The position numbers and the translations under genes are program-made. Shown here in pieces: positions 5,830 through 8,804 of a stretch of DNA of 8,804 nucleotides. Position 1 is the stretch's first letter. Each line of letters starts with the position of its first letter. The DNA comes from Candidatus Bipolaricaulota bacterium (GTDB lineage Bacteria; Bipolaricaulota; Bipolaricaulia; Bipolaricaulales; Bipolaricaulaceae). The DNA lies in the NCBI GenBank assembly GCA_027027485.1, contig JALVLL010000208.1, positions 1 through 8,804 on the forward strand. Direction: 5' to 3'. Under the pieces are notes generated by a model, which saw only the letters and a list, made by a program, of their open reading frames with translations, made no database searches and had not been told where the DNA came from.

Positions 5830-6864
5830 ATGGCCATGGCCCATGGGAAGAGGGTCCGCCTTGATGACGTCGCCCGCCTAGCCGGGGTTTCTCGGTCCAC
5901 GGCGTCCCGGGTCATAAACGGCCACCCAAACGTCCGGCCGGAGACGCGCCACAAGGTCCTGGAGGCGATCCGTAAGTTGGGATACCACCCCAACACCTTG
6001 GCCCAGGGGCTCTCCCGCCGTCGCACCCGGATAATCGGGCTTCTGGTGGCCATGCCAGCAAGGAGGTTGGCCTCGGACCAGTTCTACCCCCTTTTCCTTC
6101 AGGGGGCGGCCCAAGCCGCCAACCGGCGAGGTTATCGCCTCATGCTTGGCCTCTTCGAGGAACCCGCGGAACAGGAAGCGATGTACGTGGACGTCGTCCG
6201 CGGCGGTTACCTGGACGGGCTGGTGGTGGTTTCGGTCCCACGGGGCGACCCCTTGATCCCGATGCTCCTCGAGGAAGAAGTTCCGTTCGTCTTGGTGGGA
6301 CGCGATCCCGACTGGGATACTCCCTATGTGGAGGGGGACAACTACCGCGGAGGTTATATGGCCACGGAACACCTCTTGAGGCTCGGATATCGCCGCATCG
6401 GTACCATCACCGGGCCGCTTAAGCTCTGGGCGGCGACGGAGAGGCTCCGGGGTTATCAGGACGCGCACCGAGATGCCGGCCTCGAGCCGGATCCGGGGTT
6501 CATCGTTGAGGCCGATTTCACCGAGATCGGGGGGATGGCGGCGATGCGCAAGCTCCTTGAAGCCGGCCCCGAGGCCGTGTTCGTACAGAGCGATACCATG
6601 GCCGCGGGGGCCCTGCGGGCGGTGAAGGCCGCGGGGCTTAAGGTACCCGACGATATCGCCCTGGTAGGGTATGACGACGCACCCCTGGCGGAGCTCTTGG
6701 AGCCTCCGTTGACCACGGTCCACCAGCCCATCCATATGATGGGCTATACGGCGGTGGAGATGCTGATAGAGCACGTCGAGAGGCCCAAACCACGGACGCA
6801 GGGGGTGATCCTTCCTGTGAAGCTCGTGGTCCGAAGATCGTGCGGCGCCCTCCCGCAACCCTGA
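5830..6864 (+). CDS. LacI/GalR-family transcriptional regulator
   Basis: Sugar-responsive DNA-binding repressor, 344 residues, the usual length for the family. The N-terminal helix-turn-helix is VRLDDVARLAGVSRSTASRVINGHPNV (9-35), with Ala25 where Val is common in the recognition helix. The segment GYHPNTLAQGLSRRRTRIIG (51-70) is the hinge helix with Leu61 in the minor-groove-inserting position. The effector domain follows, with IGLLVA, the DQFYPLFLQGAAQAANRRGY core, VGRDP (156-160), Arg-Leu-Arg-Gly (205-208), VQSDTMAAGALRAVKAAGLKVPDDIALVGYDDAP (252-284) and LTTVHQP (294-300). Start choice: the frame is open to a GTG at 5770, but this would place the -10 hexamer inside the gene and add residues without homology; ATG 5830 or 5836 is preferred. 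It is transcribed divergently from the transport operon, with a matching operator between them, and so probably controls that operon and itself. Inducer unknown, likely a sugar from the imported substrate. Confidence 0.94.
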   Translation: MAMAHGKRVRLDDVARLAGVSRSTASRVINGHPNVRPETRHKVLEAIRKLGYHPNTLAQGLSRRRTRIIGLLVAMPARRLASDQFYPLFLQGAAQAANRRGYRLMLGLFEEPAEQEAMYVDVVRGGYLDGLVVVSVPRGDPLIPMLLEEEVPFVLVGRDPDWDTPYVEGDNYRGGYMATEHLLRLGYRRIGTITGPLKLWAATERLRGYQDAHRDAGLEPDPGFIVEADFTEIGGMAAMRKLLEAGPEAVFVQSDTMAAGALRAVKAAGLKVPDDIALVGYDDAPLAELLEPPLTTVHQPIHMMGYTAVEMLIEHVERPKPRTQGVILPVKLVVRRSCGALPQP

Positions 6865-6936
6865 TGCGCGCTCGGCGGCGGTAGAATACTTTCGTTTCCT
6901 CCTGGTGGGGTTCTGGTGGGCGGGTAGAGCCAAGCC

Positions 6937-6964
6937 TTGACTTTTTATTCCTTAGAAATACATT
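6937..6964 (+). promoter_or_regulatory. Candidate promoter for the secreted-protein genes
   Basis: TTGACT (6937-6942) matches the -35 consensus in five of six positions. After a 16-nt spacer comes TACATT (6959-6964), four of six for the -10. The element lies in a locally AT-rich stretch that contrasts with the GC-rich surroundings. The predicted start near 6971 leaves a leader of about 70 nt before the GTG at 7041. Confidence 0.55.
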
Positions 6965-7025
6965 TTTGTGAGGAGGAATTCGGGGGGTTCGGGCGAGGAT
7001 ATCACTTCGTCCGTCTCCCCGGGAC

Positions 7026-7033
7026 AGGGAGGT
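7026..7033 (+). promoter_or_regulatory. Ribosome-binding site that fixes the GTG start at 7041
   Basis: AGGGAGGT ends 7 nt before the GTG at 7041. In-frame GTG (7032) and TTG (7035) codons are alternatives, but they overlap or touch this site. The arrangement repeats that of the binding-protein gene, where a GTG also lies within the ribosome-binding site. Confidence 0.65.
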
Positions 7034-7040
7034 GTTGGAG

Positions 7041-8108
7041 GTGCGGCTCGGTGGGTTGTTGCTCGTGTCCGTCCTTTTCCTTTCCTTCTCGGTGTCGGCG
7101 GGGGAGCCGATCGAAACCCGGATCCAGGTGGTCCCGCCGCATCCCCAGGCCGGAGAGCCCGTGAGCTTGCGCTTGAGCGGGAGCTGGTCGGACGGTTGTG
7201 TTCCCGAACGCGCCCAGGTCGCCAGGATAGGAAACGGGATCTTCGTGAATCTTATTACCCGGGTAGAGATGGACCCCCAGGCAGTATGTACCATGGCCAT
7301 CACCCCCTGGGACCTTACTATCCCCGTGGGAGCCCTCGAGCCGGGGATGTACTTCGTGACGGTGGTCTATAAGGGGAAGCCCATCGCCAGCGCCTCGTTT
7401 TCCGTCTCCGGTCCCGTCGCCATGCCCGTTCCCATACCGAACGGCGATTTCGAGAGGGGTGCCGTCGGGGGGATCCCCACGCAGTGGACCCTGGGTGAGG
7501 CCTTCCTCCAGCAGAACCAGGAGCAGGACGCCCATCCCGCCGAGGAACACGATCTCCGCCTCGTCTCGGAGGCACACTTCAGGGGCTCCCAGGCCCTCTA
7601 TGGGATGGCCAAGGCGATCCCGCCTCGCGAGACCTCCCCGCGTTCCACCCTCCCCTTCGGGGAACAGTTCGTCTACGTGTGGATCGCTTCGGATTGGATC
7701 TCCGCACCGGGGGCGGATATGTTGGGGCTCCGTATGCGGGAGGTGAGGGTGGAAAGGAACGCGGATTGGGGTTATGGGGCCTATATCCTCGTCGTCTTCG
7801 AGGACGGGAAAGGGCTCCATCCCAACCCCTTCGGCCGCTGGGATGTGGTATGGAACTCGCCCCAGCTCCTCTTCGGGCGAAAGGAGGCCATGGGGATAAG
7901 GGACAACGCCGTGGGCGAGGAAAGGGGAAACGACGGCGCGGTATGGAAGCTATACCGTGTCCCCATACCCGAAGAGGTCGACCGCAAGAGGTTCAACGTG
8001 AAGATCTTCTGGATCGCCCACAACTGGAACTCCCAGGGGCCGGGATATTGGGTGAGCATCTCCTCTTATATCGACTCCCTGGAACTCATCACCGGACTCC
8101 CCCGCTGA
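7041..8108 (+). CDS. Secreted two-domain protein: Ig-like domain with a cysteine pair plus a CBM-like C-terminal region; function unknown
   Basis: I do not recognise a named family for the whole protein (355 residues). It has a clear signal peptide (MRLGG, a hydrophobic core, cleavage probably after VSA at residue 20), so it is exported. Residues about 25-123 look like a beta-sandwich: GEPVSLRLSGSWSDGC, then GNGIFVNL, then a VCTMAITPWDL stretch, and finally VGALEPGMYFVTVVYKGK. Cys53 and Cys83 are its only cysteines and could form a disulfide. I have seen this C...C...LxPGxYxVxV layout in bacterial surface proteins, but that is recollection rather than a match. A proline-rich linker (VAMPVPIP, 127-133) leads to PNGDFERGAVGGIPTQW (133-149), the typical opening of CBM4/9-like or galactose-binding-like jelly rolls. 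The rest is rich in beta strands and Trp, consistent with such a fold. Carbohydrate binding would fit the neighbouring sugar-uptake genes but is inference. Likely cotranscribed with the next gene, 35 nt downstream. Confidence 0.82.
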   Translation: MRLGGLLLVSVLFLSFSVSAGEPIETRIQVVPPHPQAGEPVSLRLSGSWSDGCVPERAQVARIGNGIFVNLITRVEMDPQAVCTMAITPWDLTIPVGALEPGMYFVTVVYKGKPIASASFSVSGPVAMPVPIPNGDFERGAVGGIPTQWTLGEAFLQQNQEQDAHPAEEHDLRLVSEAHFRGSQALYGMAKAIPPRETSPRSTLPFGEQFVYVWIASDWISAPGADMLGLRMREVRVERNADWGYGAYILVVFEDGKGLHPNPFGRWDVVWNSPQLLFGRKEAMGIRDNAVGEERGNDGAVWKLYRVPIPEEVDRKRFNVKIFWIAHNWNSQGPGYWVSISSYIDSLELITGLPR

Positions 8109-8126
8109 GGCGGTAAAACTCCGAGC

Positions 8127-8138
8127 GAAAGGAGGTGA
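8127..8138 (+). promoter_or_regulatory. Near-perfect Shine-Dalgarno of the small secreted protein gene
   Basis: GAAAGGAGGTGA matches the expected complement of the bacterial 16S rRNA 3' end over 12 bases and lies 5 nt before the ATG at 8144. It contains the in-frame GTG at 8135, which is therefore rejected as the start. It predicts strong translation of this gene. Confidence 0.8.
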
Positions 8139-8143
8139 AGCGA

Positions 8144-8647
8144 ATGCGAATCATCGCTACAGGCCTGGTTCTCCTCTTCGTCCTCTTCCCCGCCTTCGGG
8201 CAGGTCACCCACACCGCTCCCCCCACGCCCATGCAGGTGGTGCTTCGACCCTGCCTCATGGTCACACCCCAGATCCTCCTCTTCACGGTAGAGAACCGCT
8301 ACCACCAGATCATCCTCTTCAACACCTGCAATACCCCCCTGCGATGGTGGGCGGGCACCCCCTTCCCCTTCATCCGGATCGACACCTCCCAAGCGGCGAA
8401 CCCGATACCGCCGGGGAAGATAACGCCGGTGGGGATCTACATAAACTGGGATATGGTGCCCAATTACGCCATCGCCATCCGCGAGCCGGCCCCCATACTC
8501 GACTGGCTGGAGAAAGTCCTCGGAAGGGAGATCCCCCGCGAGGCAAAGCTCTATCTCGCCTTCGGAACCGTGTCGTTCTGCGAAACGAACGCACCGGCCC
8601 GCGCCTGTGTCCCCGTTCTGATCTTCCTCCTGCGGGCCGAAAAATAA
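8144..8647 (+). CDS. Small secreted protein with four cysteines, function unknown
   Basis: A 167-residue protein that I do not recognise. The signal peptide is clear: MRIIATGLVLLFVLFPAFG, with probable cleavage after AFG at residue 19. The mature part has four cysteines (37, 62, 146, 155), an even number compatible with two disulfides after export. Other visible features are a hydrophobic, strand-rich middle (PQILLFTVENRYHQIILFNTCNTPLRWWAG, where residues 42-71 alternate as beta strands), FIRID (76-80), a Pro-rich turn (NPIPPGKITP), a DWLEKVLGRE helix (120-129) and the C-terminal VPVLIFLLRAEK. The VENR..I.LFNTCNTPLRW part resembles a small Ig-like or beta-sandwich fold, but that is only an impression. 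The gene follows the two-domain secreted protein by 35 nt on the same strand, so the two are probably one transcript and might act together at the cell surface. Confidence 0.8.
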   Translation: MRIIATGLVLLFVLFPAFGQVTHTAPPTPMQVVLRPCLMVTPQILLFTVENRYHQIILFNTCNTPLRWWAGTPFPFIRIDTSQAANPIPPGKITPVGIYINWDMVPNYAIAIREPAPILDWLEKVLGREIPREAKLYLAFGTVSFCETNAPARACVPVLIFLLRAEK

Positions 8648-8650
8648 GCG

Positions 8651-8666
8651 CCACTGAAATCAGCGG
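8651..8666. repeat. Short imperfect inverted repeat between convergent genes
   Basis: CTGA and TCAG flank AA, with outer CC/GG pairs across one mismatch. It sits in the 12-nt gap between the convergent stop codons and reaches into the kinase 3' end. No T-run follows on either strand. It could be a weak bidirectional 3'-end structure, or chance. Confidence 0.25.
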
Positions 8667-8804
8667 ATCCGTTCCTTCCCTATCGTGTCGAAAAGGGAGA
8701 GGATCTCGTCGGGATAGGCCTCGCCGGTGGTGCCGAGCTTGCGGACGGTAATCGCGGCGCAGAGGACCGCGAGCTCCGCCGCCTTCACCGGGTCCGCGCC
8801 GGCG
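8660..8804 (-). CDS. PfkB/ribokinase-family carbohydrate kinase (C-terminal 47 residues)
   Basis: Only the 3' end is in the window. The visible protein, AGADPVKAAELAVLCAAIT then VRKLGTTGEAYPDEI and a short tail, matches the C-terminal helix and VRKLGTTGxAxPEEI signature that closes many PfkB-family sugar kinases (family knowledge). These enzymes phosphorylate sugars such as ribose, fructose or 2-keto-3-deoxygluconate with ATP in the cytoplasm. The anion-hole/catalytic GAGD motif lies outside the window. The gene converges on the small secreted-protein gene with a 12-nt gap, so it is in a separate unit. A role in the same sugar pathway is possible from position only. Exact substrate cannot be told from this fragment. 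Confidence 0.82.
   Translation of the reverse strand, partial: AGADPVKAAELAVLCAAITVRKLGTTGEAYPDEILSLFDTIGKERIR

Larger units (their letters stand above)
6865..7040. other. Intergenic region upstream of the secreted-protein genes
   Basis: This holds no credible gene. The first part (6865-6936) is GC-rich. GGTTCT near 6909 can pair with AGAGCC near 6926, but no convincing terminator hairpin with a T-run follows the LacI-family gene. The second part has an AT-rich promoter island (6937-6968), then a Shine-Dalgarno-like GAGGAGG near 6970 with no suitable start codon after it, and finally the ribosome-binding site of the next gene. Confidence 0.6.

Noticed and set aside
6882..6887. TAGAAT as a -10 element after the LacI-family gene
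   Set aside because: No -35-like hexamer lies at the right distance. The TTGACT/TACATT pair further downstream is better.
5878..6933. A 351-codon minus-strand open frame opposite the LacI-family gene
   Set aside because: The plus-strand frame has complete LacI helix-turn-helix and effector-domain motifs. The minus frame shows none and is a shadow.
7002..7820. A 272-codon minus-strand open frame opposite the first secreted protein
   Set aside because: The plus frame has a signal peptide, ribosome-binding site and domain-like motifs. The minus frame is full of Asp, Gly, His and Arg and has no recognisable motif.

Overview
The window reads as part of a GC-rich chromosome from a bacterium, probably thermophilic and probably with an outer membrane. 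The basis is inference. AGG and ATA codons are common, the solute-binding protein resembles the Thermotoga cellobiose-binding type and has a signal peptide but no lipobox cysteine, and the beta-glycosidase start is of the archaeal (Sulfolobus/Pyrococcus) GH1 type. Two features are bacterial: sigma70-like promoters and strong Shine-Dalgarno sites. Lineages such as Bipolaricaulota/Acetothermia, Thermotogota relatives or Deinococcota would fit, but the sequence alone does not decide between them.

Layout. Positions 1-5723 on the minus strand form one compact sugar-uptake operon, read from right to left. It holds a secreted solute-binding protein (4038-5723), two Dpp/Opp-type permeases (2988-3977 and 2138-2986), two ATPases (1179-2138 and 248-1186) and a GH1 beta-glycosidase whose first 81 codons lie at 1-244. 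Junctions after the first permease are very tight: a 1-nt gap, a 1-nt overlap (TGATG), an 8-nt overlap and a 3-nt gap. The only sizeable gap, between binding protein and first permease, carries a perfect 10-bp hairpin (4003-4030).

Positions 5724-5829 form a divergent control region. The minus-strand operon promoter is TTGACG, 18 nt, TATACT. A LacI-type operator-like palindrome (5789-5804) abuts it. A plus-strand TATAAT lies only 3 nt before the ATG of a LacI-family regulator (5830-6864), which suggests leaderless transcription of that gene.

Positions 6865-8647 on the plus strand hold an AT-rich promoter island and two genes for secreted proteins of unknown function. The first (7041-8108) has an apparent Ig-like domain with a cysteine pair, followed by a region that begins like a carbohydrate-binding jelly roll. 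The second (8144-8647) is a small protein with four cysteines. At the right edge, on the minus strand, is the C-terminus of a PfkB/ribokinase-family sugar kinase (8660-8804).

How they fit together (inference): a beta-linked oligosaccharide, cellobiose being the best guess, is captured outside the membrane, imported by the ABC transporter and hydrolysed in the cytoplasm by the GH1 enzyme. The LacI protein probably controls the divergent promoters. The adjoining sugar kinase may feed sugars into central metabolism. The link between the two secreted proteins and this pathway is positional only. I found no RNA genes, CRISPR arrays, insertion sequences or clear intrinsic terminators.
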